Position numbers and translations under genes: made by a program. The notes under the pieces were generated by a model. It worked only from the letters and a program-made list of their open reading frames with translations, ran no database searches and had not been told where the DNA came from. A stretch of DNA of 64,000 nucleotides from Oncomelania hupensis (lineage: Eukaryota > Mollusca > Gastropoda > Littorinimorpha > Pomatiopsidae). How positions within the stretch are numbered: position 1 is the first letter of the stretch; the number at the start of each line of letters is the position of its first letter. Shown here piece after piece: positions 47,863 through 60,949 of the stretch. The stretch covers positions 31,967,446 through 32,031,445 of the forward strand of contig CM072513.1 of assembly GCA_036898135.1 (NCBI GenBank), written 5' to 3'.

Positions 47863-48814
47863 GCAGAGGTTACCCTTGTGCTGTTATTCAGAAATCGGTT
47901 CTTTGCTCAAGGATTTGCAATGCTAATAACATCAGCAGCCGAAACTGTCACGGAGAAGAGAACCCAGTTCTATGACGGAGCACACGAAATTCCCGATAAG
48001 CAGAAGATGCAATAATTACTGACACCTCTGCCCGCTTTCACTCTCCTCCCCTATACGTTTCTCATTATAAACACTACAAACCGCACTTAACAAGCTGTAG
48101 TAGAGTGGTTATTAGCGCTGCTGTAAGACGCTTATCTATGACTCAGCTATTCATGACAATGCTACAGTAGTCGTACTAATCGAAGTGAACGAGCTAACAC
48201 ATCAAACACCAACACTGATGACTTATTGACAAAACAAAAATTGGTCTAGTCATAAGCACGCAGATGTATGTATTGATTATCGATTTTTTTCCCCGATGCA
48301 GGATGGTATGCTCACTCAAACATAGCCAACTTAAAAGAGTAAGCTTAAATGTTTATAAAGCTATTTCGTGCTGTCAGTCTCCGAGTACATTAAACCATTT
48401 ACTAATTTCCATTTCTGTATGTAATAGCGATCTCCCTGTGTGCACACGCTGTGACTGACTGAACATTGCTCACACAGAAAGTCTCTATTACAGTACGAAA
48501 GTGGTGAAGGAGTGAGAGAAAACACACCCACACCCCCACACACACACCTTCACAGCTGGCACCTGGCGATGCAGGTTGAGGTCCTAAGTCACGACACACA
48601 AGGTGACAAGTACAGGTACCTATACAATCTGAGATCTCTGTGTCGTAAATTGGCTTTGCTATTTCAATGTTTTCACTCGTCGTTAGTCACATAGAAGCTC
48701 TCTCTCTTTCCCCTGAACCTCTCCCACAACCATCCTATTCCTCAACTCCTTCTCTCCTTCTTTCCATTCACCTACACCTGCATACTTACCGAACCGTATA
48801 CTCAGCAATACAAC

Positions 48815-48815
48815 C

Positions 48816-48889
<74 letters not shown>
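48815..48889 (+). repeat. (CT)n microsatellite
   Basis: About 36 CT units. A poly-A run with (CA)n follows at 49057-49092. Confidence 0.97.
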
Positions 48890-48892
<3 letters not shown>

Positions 48893-49588
48893 CTCCATGT
48901 GTCTCTGCGTCCTCCCCTCTAACATGATTATATAAATACAAGAAATCTTCCAAATTAGTTGTCTTCACATCCATCCCACTAAAAGACTGCGTAAAGACGG
49001 GTATAGAAACCAATGAACAATTCTCCACCAATGCAAACGGATGAAACAAAGGCATTAAAAAAAAAAAAAAAAAAAAACCACACACACACACAAAGTTTTG
49101 TTTGTGGTATTAAAAAACAAACCACAAACAAACAAACAAATAAAGAACTCGCAAACAACTCAAACCTGTTCTTTTAACGTACTTCACATAAAAATACCGC
49201 TGGTACTCATAAACTACACTTACATTAAAAACAGCGAGGTAAAAACGATGGCAATAAATTTCACTCCACGACCGCAGGTTGCAATTAATCATTTTATAAT
49301 TGTATTCAGACATCTACACTACAGACGTTTTGAGCAAGATTAATTTTACGTCTGCTCCAGTCCATGATTTGCAATGCAAAAAGCATACAAGAGTAAAAGG
49401 GAGACAATCAAAAGACTATTAGTATTGGGCTAACAGCGATGCTCCAATTCTGGAAAAGCTCAGACCAACAGAAGCAAGACAGAGTGTCTGGGCTGGTTGT
49501 GTGGTATGATACCAAAAATATTCCTATAGTTCTTACTATCTTTGATGATAGCAAAATAACATTACTAGAGGACCAGAAACAAAAGTGG

Positions 49589-49732
49589 ATCGTCAGTTAC
49601 AAGACCATTGTTATTCTCGCTATTATTGTTGTTTTCTACTACTTGGTTATCATGTTTGTGGGTCGTCAGTTACAAGACCATTGTTATTCTCGCTACTATT
49701 GTTGTTTTCTACTACTTGGTTATCATGCGTCG
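49589..49732 (+). repeat. ~75-bp tandem duplication
   Basis: A unit containing CGTCAGTTACAAGACCATTG and CTACTTGGTTATCATG appears at about 49590-49655 and again at 49665-49729, with one or two differences. Confidence 0.9.
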
Positions 49733-49952
49733 GCATCGGTCATCTTGTGATGTTGACAAGCTTGGGATACCTCAGCTAAGATCTCTGTGCAGGCTATTAT
49801 AACCCAAAAGAACGAGCTCTAGTAAAGTTTGGAGTGCGGAAGCCAGTCTTGTGAGGTTTGACTGTTCGAAATACTTACAACGAATAAGAAATAGCATGCA
49901 GCTTGATTAAAAGAGAACAAAGAAAGAAAAGGGAAATATTCAAATTAGTTAG

Positions 49953-50194
49953 AAGGAGAAGAAGAAGAAGAAGAAGAAGAAGAAGAAGAAGAAGAAGAAG
50001 AAGAAGAAGAAGAAGAAGAAGAAGCAGTAGCAGTGGTGGTAGTAGTAGTAGTAAGAAGAAGGAGAAGAAAAAGCAGCAGCAGCAGCAGCAACAACAGTAG
50101 TAGTAGTAGTAGTAGTAGTAGTAGAAGAAGAAGAAGAAAAAGAAGAAGGAGAAGAAGAAGAAGAGTACAATGACAAAATAAAACAAAGTCATCC

Positions 50195-50230
<36 letters not shown>

Positions 50231-50239
50231 CAAAAAAAA

Positions 50240-50299
<60 letters not shown>

Positions 50300-50380
50300 A
50301 AGAAGAAGAAGAAGAAGAAGAAGAAGAGTACAATGACAAAATAAAACAGTCATCCTAACACACACACACACACACACCGA
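49953..50380 (+). repeat. Compound microsatellite block, duplicated
   Basis: Order: (GAA)n 49953-50023, CAG/TAG variants, (TAG)n, (GAA)n to 50163, GTACAATGACAAAATAAAAC linker, (AC)n, A-run, (TAG)n 50242-50298, (GAA)n, the same linker again (50328-50348), (AC)n. The (TAG)-(GAA)-linker-(AC) cassette is thus present twice. Confidence 0.95.
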
Positions 50381-50384
50381 AAAA

Positions 50385-50415
<31 letters not shown>

Positions 50416-50984
50416 TTCCAAACAATAATAATTACAAGCCTCAGCAGTTTAATAGCCGATGTAAAAAAAAAAAAAAGGGCCGTTAGCCTAAAGCTGCACC
50501 ATCTAAGACATAAAAGAAATCAAACAGCAAAAAGACACTATTAAAATTAAAATTGTGTACGTAACCTGTGTTGGCTTGTAACTCCTGACGACGCCTTTTA
50601 GCGAAATACATTTATTACAAGAATCTGTTAATTTGGTGTGGTTTTTTCCTTCAACCTTTTATTTTTTTTAACTAATCTTCCTTTTATCCTACAAACACAC
50701 TCGTGTGCGCCCATCGCAACACCGTGTAAGGCCGTATTGAACCGGCTCCATTCCTGAAGATTATACTCCTAGTCAATTATATTTGCGGTCATCAACCGAA
50801 CTCAAAGTTGAGTGGAAAGTCATATTTCATTCTAAATAATTAAATTAATTTGTTTTTAAAAAGCCTTAAACTCCTGTAAAAGCCTCTGCGTTAATCTGTG
50901 CCACAGTAACGACGTACTTATAATGCTGCGGGTCACTGTTTCACAATGTCTGGAGTCTGAGTATCAGCTATCTTTTCTGTCCTA

Positions 50985-51180
50985 TCCTATCCGGTCCTAT
51001 CCCCAACTCAAAAGTCGTTGAGGCACCACAGATGATCGTTTAACCAGCGTACTCTATTTTGTTATGTCCTCAGCAGTACTCATAACTTCACTCAGTGTCA
51101 AGCCAGTCCATTCTCGAATGTTGTCTTCCCGGCTCTTTTTCTGTCTCCCGCTTCTGCTGCCTCCTTGCACAGTGCTTTAA
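50985..51180 (-). mobile_element. Short 5'-truncated GGATA-tailed LINE copy
   Basis: Minus strand reads CACTGTGCAAGGAGGCAGCA through GAATGGACTGGCTTGACACT to a GGATAGGA tail. It starts within about 15 bases of the start shared by the 15433 and 36832 copies. Confidence 0.9.
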
Positions 51181-51764
51181 ATTGTAGTCAGTACAAAATA
51201 CAGCATACCTTTACTTGGTGTTAAAATGTGTGGCCAGAATGAATATATGGTTCAGGATGAAGAGGCGAAGAAACACAATACTGATGTCCACCATATGCAG
51301 GGAATCCCTATCAGTAACCTTGCTTCATTCAGTAGGATGACCTCGACGACCTACAAACTGTTTGTAGGATGTGGCTGAGACCAATTACAGGTAGGGGCAG
51401 ATGCTAAAAATAAATGTATGTTTGTCTGTCTCCCCTTGTCTGTCTGTCACTCCCTCTCCATGTGCGCCTATGGATTTGTTTTCTGGAATAAATAATCTTG
51501 ACTTGATTTGACTCTCTTTAAATCTAACTGATATGCTATACTTTGTCTGGAGTACACTTATCCTATGGCCGTTTTGAGGCTCTATCTGGGTTATGTGTTA
51601 ATCCCTGTGTTCTGGCTCGTTTTAAGGCAACAGGCATCCTTTGCCTTATGGGGTATATATCGTGCTCCGAGATCTATGCATACATACATGTATACACGTG
51701 TTCTGATAGTAGGCATATACATGGCAGGATCGTGAACATATTTTTTTATATATTTTATTTTGTA
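51181..51764. other. Nothing recognised
   Basis: AT-rich sequence with a TCTGTCTG-rich patch near 51423-51450. Confidence 0.5.
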
Positions 51765-52065
51765 CTTTATTTAATCATTCTTATGTAGCGCTTTTCCAGC
51801 TCAAGAGCTGCTCAAGGCGCTGGCAGATACAGGATCTAACTCAAGCCGCCCGAAGTCCCCACTTGCAGCCTTTGGGCGCATTGTCTGACGCCCAGACAAC
51901 TGAGCACAATTCTGGCCGTTCGGGGATGGGAAAGAAGGGCTTGCTTGTGTAGCCGGCACTCGCCCGTCTATGAGCGTCAGGATCGTTAAAGTCCGTGCGA
52001 TGGAATGCGTGCATACACAGACTAGACCTCGGTTTATACTCTCATCCGAAGGAGTAGGGGAGCAG
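51765..52065 (-). repeat. Family R repeat
   Basis: GAGCTGCTCAAGGCGCTGGC, GACTAGACCTCGGTTTATAC and CTCATCCGAAGGAGTAGG match the 34450-34900 copy. Confidence 0.75.
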
Positions 52066-52614
52066 TAAGCCACCAAAATTACAGTATCCAAGTACTATGA
52101 TGGCAGGGATGTATCTAAGAAACTGAACAAAATAATTAATCTTATTATAAAGTTCTCAGTAGCTGTGGCGAACAAGGGAGGGCTGAGCGGATGGGTAGGT
52201 GAGGTGGCATGATGGTTAAAGTGGGTTGGAAGGAAAATCTCATGTTTCCATTATTGCTCTTACAGTCTCACAAGTAGCGGAATAATGAATCGCTACTGTC
52301 AGCACGAACATTGCCAATAGATGCTAAGTCATACATACAGACATATACACACACATACACACACAATCATGTGTGTATGGGACTATATATGTAGTCCCAC
52401 ACACGAGAAAGAATTTTAATGGCGCGAATTCCAGCATGGTCAAGCAACATTCCATCAATTATACTAGTGACCGCCGAGTGACCACAGTAACAACTGAGCT
52501 CAATTATCTTGATAACAGGAATGCCCCTCTTATTCACACTGATAATTTACACTTTTAGTACCACAAGTACCACTTTCCTGGTACCGTTACAGTAATTAGT
52601 AACACGCCGTAGTA

Positions 52615-53203
52615 GTTAGTTAGTTATTCATTGCTTACAGGGTCCAGCGGACTGCAAAGAGCCAAATCAGGACCACAAAGTCAAGATCACAAGTTCGCTG
52701 AAAAAGGACTCACCCCTGATCCGCATAAAAGATCTGCCGAAGCAACTCCAGTGGTAACACTGAAGGCAATCCACCAGCCGGTCACTTTACAATAAAGACA
52801 TCCCACGCAGGGGACGCTGAGACTATACTCTTAATTTATCGAACACCCGTTTACAAAAATAAAATAGAATACAAACATCATTATATAATATCAACAAAAA
52901 CATTTGCCAAATAATAACATCATAGGAAGCCCCAGTGACCACCTGGCAGGAAGCGTCCAATATTCCCAAGCTGATCCAACAGACCTCATACACAAATGAG
53001 GAGTTTTGTCCCGGAAGAGTTTTTAAGAAAAAAGGTAGATGACTGGTCTAGCGAAGAAGATAGTATAGTAGATTGATAGAACAGAGCAGGAATGAGAAAG
53101 AACAAAGGAGAAAGACAGCAACAGTGGGAATTTAAAGCACTAAATTTCCAGAAAGTGGGGATACTATTTATACTGAAACCCCCGGCACCCCCACGGGGGG
53201 CAT
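52615..53203 (+). repeat. Hairpin-ended element (family H), copy 3, with 9-bp duplication
   Basis: Starts with GTTAGTTAGTTATTCATTGC and ends just after the hairpin CCCCCGGCACCCCCACGGGG. GCCGTAGTA is present at 52606-52614 and 53204-53212, a plausible 9-base target duplication. Confidence 0.8.
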
Positions 53204-53323
53204 GCCGTAGTAACGTTCAGTGCCAGTGCATTAAAAAACAACAAAACAAACAAACAAACAAACAAACTGCATGATAGCAGTTTAAAATATACAGCAAATC
53301 TCAATCGTTTTACGTGTTTAAAC

Positions 53324-54336
53324 TAGAAGAGCAAAACCCACATGACTCACATGCTCTTTATGGAACTCGCAGTATTTAACATGAAAATAAATTACCAGAA
53401 AAAACAAAATGAAACGGTGGCATTAAAATGCAAAGTAATACCGACTTTGATCTTTCTAAGCTCTTGACCTTGAGATGACCTTGACCTCCGACTTCATATT
53501 CACTCATCAAATAAAGCACAGCAAAAGTTGTATTATGCACAAACAAAAAAAGATGACCCTGACCTTCCGTGACCTTTACCTTGAGGTGAACCTGATCCTC
53601 ATCTGAGCTCTCATGCATGTCTGATCAAATAACCCAACGTTGTTGCATACTGTGGGTTAAATAAACAGCCATTTCAGTGTACACTGACCTATTTTTTGTA
53701 TGTTTTTGCAAGGCCTAAAATGACGACATTCAAGATCAACGCAAAAACGGAACATATGTATATGAAAGATCAATATATTACGTATAAATACAACAAGTTT
53801 AGACTTTATATCTCTCATAGTTTTAGGTCAAGATCACTTCAAAGTACCTATATGTACTTTGGACAGCCCCTGTGACTTTTACCTTAGAGGGAGGTTGACC
53901 CAATGTGTATAGTATGTGGGTATCATTGATATCTATCATGCATAAAAAAAATATCATAAGTTCAATATTAACAACCCCACCCCCCTCCCCACACACGAAA
54001 AAAAAATTATTGTGAAAAATTGTCATTTTTTACTAACATTTGTTGACCCTGTGACCTTGACCTTGAGTGAAGTCATTCATTCACCGATCATTTATTAGGT
54101 CTCGTCAGTATACACCATCTTACCACGTTTGGTTGTGATAGTTGAAATAGGTTCTGAGATAGAAATCCACTTGCAAGTTTTGCACAGACGGCGGATGGCG
54201 GACAGATGGAAGATGGGGAAAAAAAATTTAAATGTAATTTCTGGACTATTTAGGACTCATCTCGCAAAGATTTGCAAAAATCGTGAATTTTTTCATGTGT
54301 GTGAGTACATAGACTCTCATTGCAATGCATGCGAGT
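53324..54336 (+). mobile_element. Family D element, copy 5
   Basis: Starts TAGAAGAGCAAAACCCACAT with ATGACTCACATG, ends ATGCATGCGAGTCA. TGACCTTGACC blocks at 53465-53490 and 54050-54064. Outside the formin exons, same orientation as the other four. Confidence 0.75.
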
Positions 54337-54472
54337 CAAATAAACTCCAAAATGCGTTACAATACAATGCAATACAACTTTGTTCATCTCAATTTGAGCA
54401 ATTACAGTGGCAATATGAGCAAATTCATTTAATGTCTGGTCATAGGCTGGAGTACCCGCTATATAAAAATCC

Positions 54473-54474
<2 letters not shown>

Positions 54475-54523
<49 letters not shown>
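54475..54523 (+). repeat. (TTA)n microsatellite
   Basis: About 16 TTA units. A (CA)n run follows at 54701-54736. Confidence 0.95.
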
Positions 54524-54525
<2 letters not shown>

Positions 54526-55080
54526 ATTACACAAACGTGTGACAAACATATCAAGCAATCGCAGCTAACATAAATGTTCGATTAAAAACCTACGTAGAAT
54601 AAGGTAAGCGGTAGGTTATAATAACAAATGCATGCAACCACCTCAAAATATCACAGGCAACGCACTTTAAACATCCAAATCTCTCTCTCTCTCTTTTTCA
54701 CACACACACACACACACACACACCCACACACACACAACCATACACTCCTGCCTCTCTGACTGAAGAATCCACAATCCATTAAAAAACACATCATAAAAAA
54801 ATCCATCCTAATCACAATGTTCTACATCAAGCAAACACAGACACACTCTACTGCTGTCATCCACCAGAACATTTTTTCAAAGTTAAAAATAGCTTAGTAA
54901 TGTTTCCAACGTAAACTACGCTTTGACCAAAAAAAAAGTTATTTAGTAAAATATAATTAGTATTAATTTAAAACAACAACAACGTCACTTCAACCATATC
55001 CTCCTCAGACAAACAGACACCGTTCAAACTCCACATACGTTAATCATCAACAGCAGCGTCCAACAGCTATTATAAAATAC

Positions 55081-55264
55081 CGCGGATCTTTGTTAGTTTT
55101 GGTAAAACTAAACAGTCCCATTGCATGCCATAAAGGCACGCTTGGGCACTCTTGGCATTCTTGGAAATTACTTTCTCTGTCACGATGTCAGGTTGGTATG
55201 TCTTCAAAGTGTGGAAATAGTTCGGAAGTTCATACGTCAAATATGCTACTCTCGTCCAACCAAT
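55081..55264 (-). CDS. Weak candidate internal exon (unassigned)
   Basis: Bounded by TTGTTTGTTGTTTAAG and GTATTT, this 184-base minus-strand stretch is open in one frame (IGWTRVAYLTYELPNYFHTL, then TYQPDIVTEKVISKNAKSAQ) with protein-like composition in an AT-rich region. No family recognised. It could belong to the formin N-terminus, to another gene or to an old transposon. Confidence 0.3.
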
Positions 55265-55425
55265 CTTAAACAACAAACAATTATAACTACTGTACAGGAG
55301 GTACATTATGATTTTAGAACGAAAGTTCAATAAGTAAGTCACCATTTCATTTATATTTAAAATATTCAATGGTTAAGAGTTCTGTATTTTTATTTTATTT
55401 TACAATCAATTTAACTTTAAAACCA

Positions 55426-55426
<1 letters not shown>

Positions 55427-55497
<71 letters not shown>

Positions 55498-55498
55498 A
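55427..55498 (+). repeat. (ATC)n microsatellite
   Basis: About 24 ATC units. Confidence 0.97.
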
Positions 55499-56164
55499 TC
55501 AACATCATTATCGCAAAATAACCTCTGTCATAAAATGAGCTAATATCATCATCATCTGTATCATCTGCATCATTTAAGACACCAAGTGCGCATTTTCCCC
55601 GCCATCAAATACGCTCAAACATTTCTTTAAAATAACAACAACATAAAAGCAACCAAATTCATTTCTTGTTCTAGAAAAGAACAAAATAATCTAGTAAAAG
55701 AGCAAGTTTCCATCCTCTTCGTTTTTTAAAGCTAAATAATGACCACAACCAAAGCTCTTTATTTCACATCCATAAATTACCTGATAAAAGGGTTCACAAA
55801 GCCAGTGAACGGAATGCACATTGTGAGGGTGTTCTGCAGAGCCTTGCGCCATAATATCTTGTTTGAAGGTGATCGAGATGACTTAAACAGTGCTCATTAT
55901 ACTGCGTTTGTCGATAAAAGTTAACTCAAGCGTTCCTTTCAGCACAGCCACTAGCCTGAAGAAGCAGGCTGCATACACATTTGTTCAAGAACAGCTACAG
56001 AATCCAGGCAGATTTACTAAATCATGAACAGTTGAAAGGGAAACACAAAGTTCCATTCAGCACCTAAGAATCATGCTGCATATCCTCAAACTTTGTACAC
56101 GATCACACTGACAGGTTTACTAATTGATTAACAACTGCCTCTGCCTGCTCGCAGCAGGCGGCAC

Positions 56165-56440
56165 AGAACAATGTACCCGGTGTAACAACCCGATCTGACT
56201 CCCACCTGGGTGTGTCCCCGGTGGACACTTTGTTATCACCAATCGGTCCCCCGGTGAACAGTTCGGGATACCAAAGTGTCCCCCATGGAGACTAACTGGC
56301 ATGTCCCCCACGTACTGCATCCCCCCCCACCTTCCCCCCCTCCCCCCCGACCAAACTCTAAAATCGTCCCCATTCCAAAAGGGCCCCCACCTGTTTTTCA
56401 CCCTTCCGACACCCCCTTCCCCGTCTAAGTGTGATTCTGC
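56165..56440 (+). repeat. GTGTCCCCC-rich repeat (family G), copy 1
   Basis: Contains GGTGTAACAACC, ACCAAAGTGTCCCCC and TGTCCCCCACGTACTGCATC. It matches 61700-61985 in the opposite orientation. Confidence 0.75.
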
Positions 56441-57704
56441 ATGAGGTGTTAGCTGCTTTATCCGTTTTCTGGCTATTCGTTTGCAATCGTTTTGCTGCTG
56501 TCCTTTATTTTGTGGTGTTGAAGTTTTTGTTTTGTTTTGGAGTGCGTCTTTGTAGTTTACGGCGTGTGTAAACGTGACAGTTCTGCAAAATATGGTCAAA
56601 AACTTGATTGCTTCAAAGTAAATTATTCATAAAAAAAAAAATACAGTAAAGTAGATTTGCCCCTCGGTGTCCACCTAGACCCTTTTGATAAATGTGTTAT
56701 GACTGAGATGCGCATGATAGATCCAATCATTTTGTTTGCGAAGTATGCAATAATAGAGTGTATTTACCTTTGATTTGAATTTGCGTTGTTGCTAGAGAAA
56801 GCTTTATATAATGTTGATAAGTTTTGTCGGTCGGTATTGTTGCGCATTTTCTGGAATTACTTGTTTATTATCGATCGAAGCTTCTAGACCTTACAGGAAA
56901 AAGCTCGTCGAATCTATTCATTGAAGATCCGTTGGATCTCATTTTTGATATGATGATGATGGTCATTGTTGTCAGGGTGGCGACGTGGTGATCGTCCTTA
57001 ACGCTCATGCAATAGGACGTTAAGCATCGTTTTCCGTCGTCGAATCTATGACGTAAGGCAGTGCAGAGTCCCGGTGACGAGTTTTATTTTGATTGGGTGT
57101 TTTTGCCTCATGCTGTAATGTTCGAACTTTTTCTCGATCGCAGAGAGGCTATAAGTAATACACTGTCTGCTTGTGAAGATGATCTTTGTAGTGATTTTCG
57201 GAAAGCGATCTTCAATGCAGTAGTTGGAAAACTTTATACGACGACTCCTGCCTTGTTGCTGAGTAAACAAGCTGTGTGAATAAACGAATTCGAGTTACAC
57301 TTATCAAGATTCAAGCATCGGGGCTGAATCGATCATTAATAAAAATTGTCTAACAAAATGTATTAACCAATTTTATTGTATAACTGCGAGGTATGAGCTC
57401 ATTAAAATGTGTAAATATGTGATAGATTGCAATTAATGTTTTTGAAAAGAATACTTAACGTAAAAACTAGCACGTCAACCTGCTCGGTTTAGGGTGAACT
57501 TGGTTCTCTCCCTGTGTGCTTAGCAGGTTGCTTTTTTTTTTTTTTTTTTTTTATATAAACTGTGTATTGATTGCTGTAGCGATTCCACTAACATGTCAGT
57601 GCTTGTTTTTAGTCTGTGTTCATATTTGTTTTTGGTTTTAAATCCGAGTATAAACTATCTTAGATAAATATTGTTTGTTCTCTATTAGGTATGTAATCAA
57701 TGTT
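56441..57704. other. No secure gene; one small open frame
   Basis: The + strand frame at 57061-57279 (72 codons, RREAISNTLSACEDDLCSDF) has a protein-like composition but no recognised domain. A T-run lies at 57532-57552. Nothing else seen. Confidence 0.4.
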
Positions 57705-57719
57705 TATAGGGTCCAGCGG

Positions 57720-58860
57720 ATTGCTAAGAACTGAATCAGGACAACGCAGAACTATTCAAAATCAGACTAGTCCGTTAACACATTAAAATATGAAAAAAGA
57801 TGGGACATAAAACTAGCTTTACTGATGAAATTTAACCAAGCACACACACAAGATGATGACCTATATGCGATAAAACAAAACATCACGTAAAAATGTTAAC
57901 AGGTTTAAACCTTTGCAAACTTTTAAAATCTCATTAAAAGGTATCGAACCCAAAATATCTTTCTCTCTAATCAACCAGAGCAGTACATTCAGACATAAAA
58001 TGGAGGACGGAAAAGGATTTGTCACATGCAAAACACAACGGTGATTCTACACTTTTCAAAAGGAAACTATGGGTGACATAAGTATGCCCAATATGCAAGC
58101 GGGCCAAACAGATTCTTCTTTGCGAGTGGACACAAAGTTAGGCAAAGAAGCAGACAAAGCTGGATAAACCCGCTTCAGAACTAACTGAACTGCCTGGAGC
58201 TCAGCTGTATAAACAGAACAAAACTCCAGTATACGCTGCTATAAAGGCTGGTCGAGGTGTCTCCCAGAGACCGACTCAGCAGCAACTGCGTCTCCTTTCT
58301 TCGACACGTCGGTAAAAAGATTTTCGTATCAGTTATATCATGAACATTGCCCTAGGTAAAGTTGCTTATAAACAGCTTCGGAAGTGTCGTTATTTCTAAA
58401 GTAGATGAGATCGAAGCTGAAGATGGCGTTGATCAGTTTCCAAGATGGGAACACAGCTAGCAAATGGTCATTAACAGAGTCAATATGCCTGCAGCATTAA
58501 AGTAAGGAAGTATTCTGATACTAAAAGGAGGAACTTCTGTCCGTTTGTTGGAGTTTTTAAGTGTAAATAATGGGTTCAAAACACAATCGCATGCGGAATT
58601 TTAAGTGTTAGCTCATGGCGAGCTCAAGCCTACGGATTTCCAAGGGAGGTTCCCAGCTTCAGCATACAGACTTTCCTTTCGGGAAGAGCGAAACATCCCC
58701 AGGCAGATTTTAAGGCCTTGATGATGGATTGGATCCAAGGCTTTCAAATAATATTTTCTAGTGGAGCCATGTACTATATAATGCTACCATAATCCAATTT
58801 CGAACGTACCAGAGAACGACAAAGGAGGAGCAGAGTTTGTTTGTCTGTTTCCCAGTCTGT
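57720..58860 (-). pseudogene. RNase H-bearing LINE remnant (I/Jockey-like)
   Basis: Minus strand, in order: VRSKLDYGSIIY and, after frame breaks, an ESLYAEAG-type motif (RT C-terminal part), then LFTDVSKKGDAVAAESVSG and SVYTAELQAVQLVLK (RNase H, with the catalytic Asp of FTD and Glu of AEL), then ARLHIGHTYVTHSFLLK followed by C-x2-C (LCFACD). Stops and frameshifts show it is dead. Confidence 0.85.
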
Positions 58861-59509
58861 GTGGCTGATAACTTTCATAAAATATTAAGATCTTGTTGGA
58901 AGCTTTCCCTCAGGCATTTAATATTTGTTCTCTACTAAACGACCGTGGCCTGTCCTTTATATTGACACACGGTTGTAATTATTCTTTGAATTATTTTAAG
59001 ACTTTGGTCAAACAGCACTTGAGAGACCAGTTTCCGCAGACATGGCATATATGTCTGCAGCATCACAGTGAGGAAGTAGTCTGATACCAAAAGGAAGAGC
59101 TTCTGTCAGTGCAAATTGTGGGAGCATTTAAGTGTAAATAATCAGACCTGATAGTGATCTAAGAGAGGTTTCCGCGGAACGTGCGACTATGTCACGCCTT
59201 GTGACAGACATTTTGAGTTCCAATGAGTCTGGTGACGTCCACAAATCCACAACTTGAACGGCGAAAATATATACACAGAAACAGTCAACGCTGCACCACT
59301 ATTCCAAAACAAAGTATGGCGCCGCAAAACCGGAAGCGAGTAAAGCAACTTTCGTCTTCCGATACAAAACAACAACCAAAAAAAACAACAAAAAATTTTT
59401 AAGTGTCCGCAGATTGTTTCGCATTTCCTTTTTTTTAAATTTTTTTTTTCGTTTTCGTTTTCGCGGATTTCCGCGATTTTGCGGAGAACTATCAGGTCTG
59501 ATAATGGGC

Positions 59510-59900
59510 CATAAAAGTTGTATTACATATAGAATTTTTAAGGCTACCTTTTGCTTTGAGGAGTATTTAGTGTATTTATTACCATTATTGATTATAAAAA
59601 AAACCAAAAACAACACTGTTAAGTTCAGACTTTGCTGTAACAAATTGTCAATTCAAACCCAGAGATATCTGAATATTCCGAGAGAAGACAGGCTGTGTAC
59701 TTTGTGTGATCTAGATAAAATAGGCAATGGATACCATTACCTGTTTAACTGTACTTATCCCCTCATAAATCATGACAACCAATTTTCCCCATTACCCCCA
59801 TATTTTAAGAATCACCCAAATGTTTACAATTTAAATCAGTTAATAAATTCACAATCGAAAAGCAGGCTAATGAATTGATGAAGTTTAATTACAATTATAT
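59510..59900 (+). pseudogene. LINE ORF2 C-terminal fragment
   Basis: Frame reads RYLNIPREDRLCTLCDLDKI then GNGYHYLFNCTYP, the C-x2-C...H-x3-4-C domain common at the C-terminus of CR1-like non-LTR elements. The 5' part is missing or unrecognisable. Adjacent to the RNase H LINE but opposite in strand. Confidence 0.75.
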
Positions 59901-60945
59901 TTTCACTTTTGGAATTATGCCGCATTGCCGTTTTTCTTCTTTTTGAATTCCATAAATGTTGCTTGGTGGTCAACTGTGTGTATGTGTGTGTTGTGTTGTG
60001 TGTGTTGATTGTGTACTCGCTGGAGCGTACTTTCCCCGTTTTCCAAGATTAAACTTTACTCTTGCAATGCCAATGTATATGCTGTTTGTTTGCTGTTTGT
60101 TTGTTTTTATTTTCGTTTTCATTTCTCCATCATTTGGCTATTCTACTTGTTTAAAATGTATCTTTTGGGACAACTGTGCCGACAGGTGCCACGATAGTTG
60201 GACCTGTTTTTTTTTATTGTCGAGCCGTTGTTATTTACTTGTGTATCATTTAATATCATGTGGCTAGTTTTATGGCTCTCATGTACTGCAATGCTCCTTG
60301 TGTTCTTTCATGCCATTCAGTATCTTTAGTGTATTGTGTACCTTTAAACACTCCACTCATTCCCCCCCCCACCCCCTCCTTGTCTGGCTATACTGGCTTC
60401 TGGCCTAGGAGCGTAGTTCAATATGTTGTTGATTTGTTATAATGTGTAATAAAATGACAAAGTTTAAGTTCATGGTATGCATCTTCCTTTTGGTCCCAGT
60501 TATGAGTTCAATAAAAATGGAATAGATTGAAACAACGGCGATTATGAACTAACATCTCATTGATGCGTTCCACGTTCTTGGGTGTTTGCAGTTTGATTGA
60601 TATGAAACTTTGCTTGCTGGTTTCATTCAAAAACAGGTCGAAACACAATGTAACCTCAAATGGTTGTCTTTCCTTAAAGAGCCGCAGCCCTACCAACAAT
60701 AAAGTAGAATATATCCACTGTTTATTGTTCGACTGAGTTAAATCTTGGTAAACATCTTCCTTTAGGTGCCAGCTATGTGTCCACTCCAATTTACAGTGCT
60801 CAAGAATGAGGGTTGGGGGACAGGAGGAAGAGGGGTAGGGGGTGAGCCGGGGTGTATAATGGCAGCATTAATGCCCAGCATTTGGTGTATATGGCACCCT
60901 CTGGGTGCACAGGAATACTGATGCTTCTTCTTTTTTGTTTATTTC
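59901..60945. other. No recognised gene
   Basis: T/G-rich stretch near 59970-60010. A minus-strand open frame at 60508-60789 has no recognised domain. A ~30-base segment (CATCTTCCTTT...GCCAG) occurs at 60480 and again at 60750. Confidence 0.4.
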
Positions 60946-60949
60946 TTTC

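Noticed and set aside
45020..50425. Poly-Ser, poly-Val, poly-Tyr and poly-Leu ORFs
   Set aside because: They come from TAG, GAA and AC microsatellites and are open in several frames at once.
60508..60789. Minus-strand 93-codon frame as a gene
   Set aside because: Composition is fairly protein-like but there is no recognised motif, splice frame or start context.
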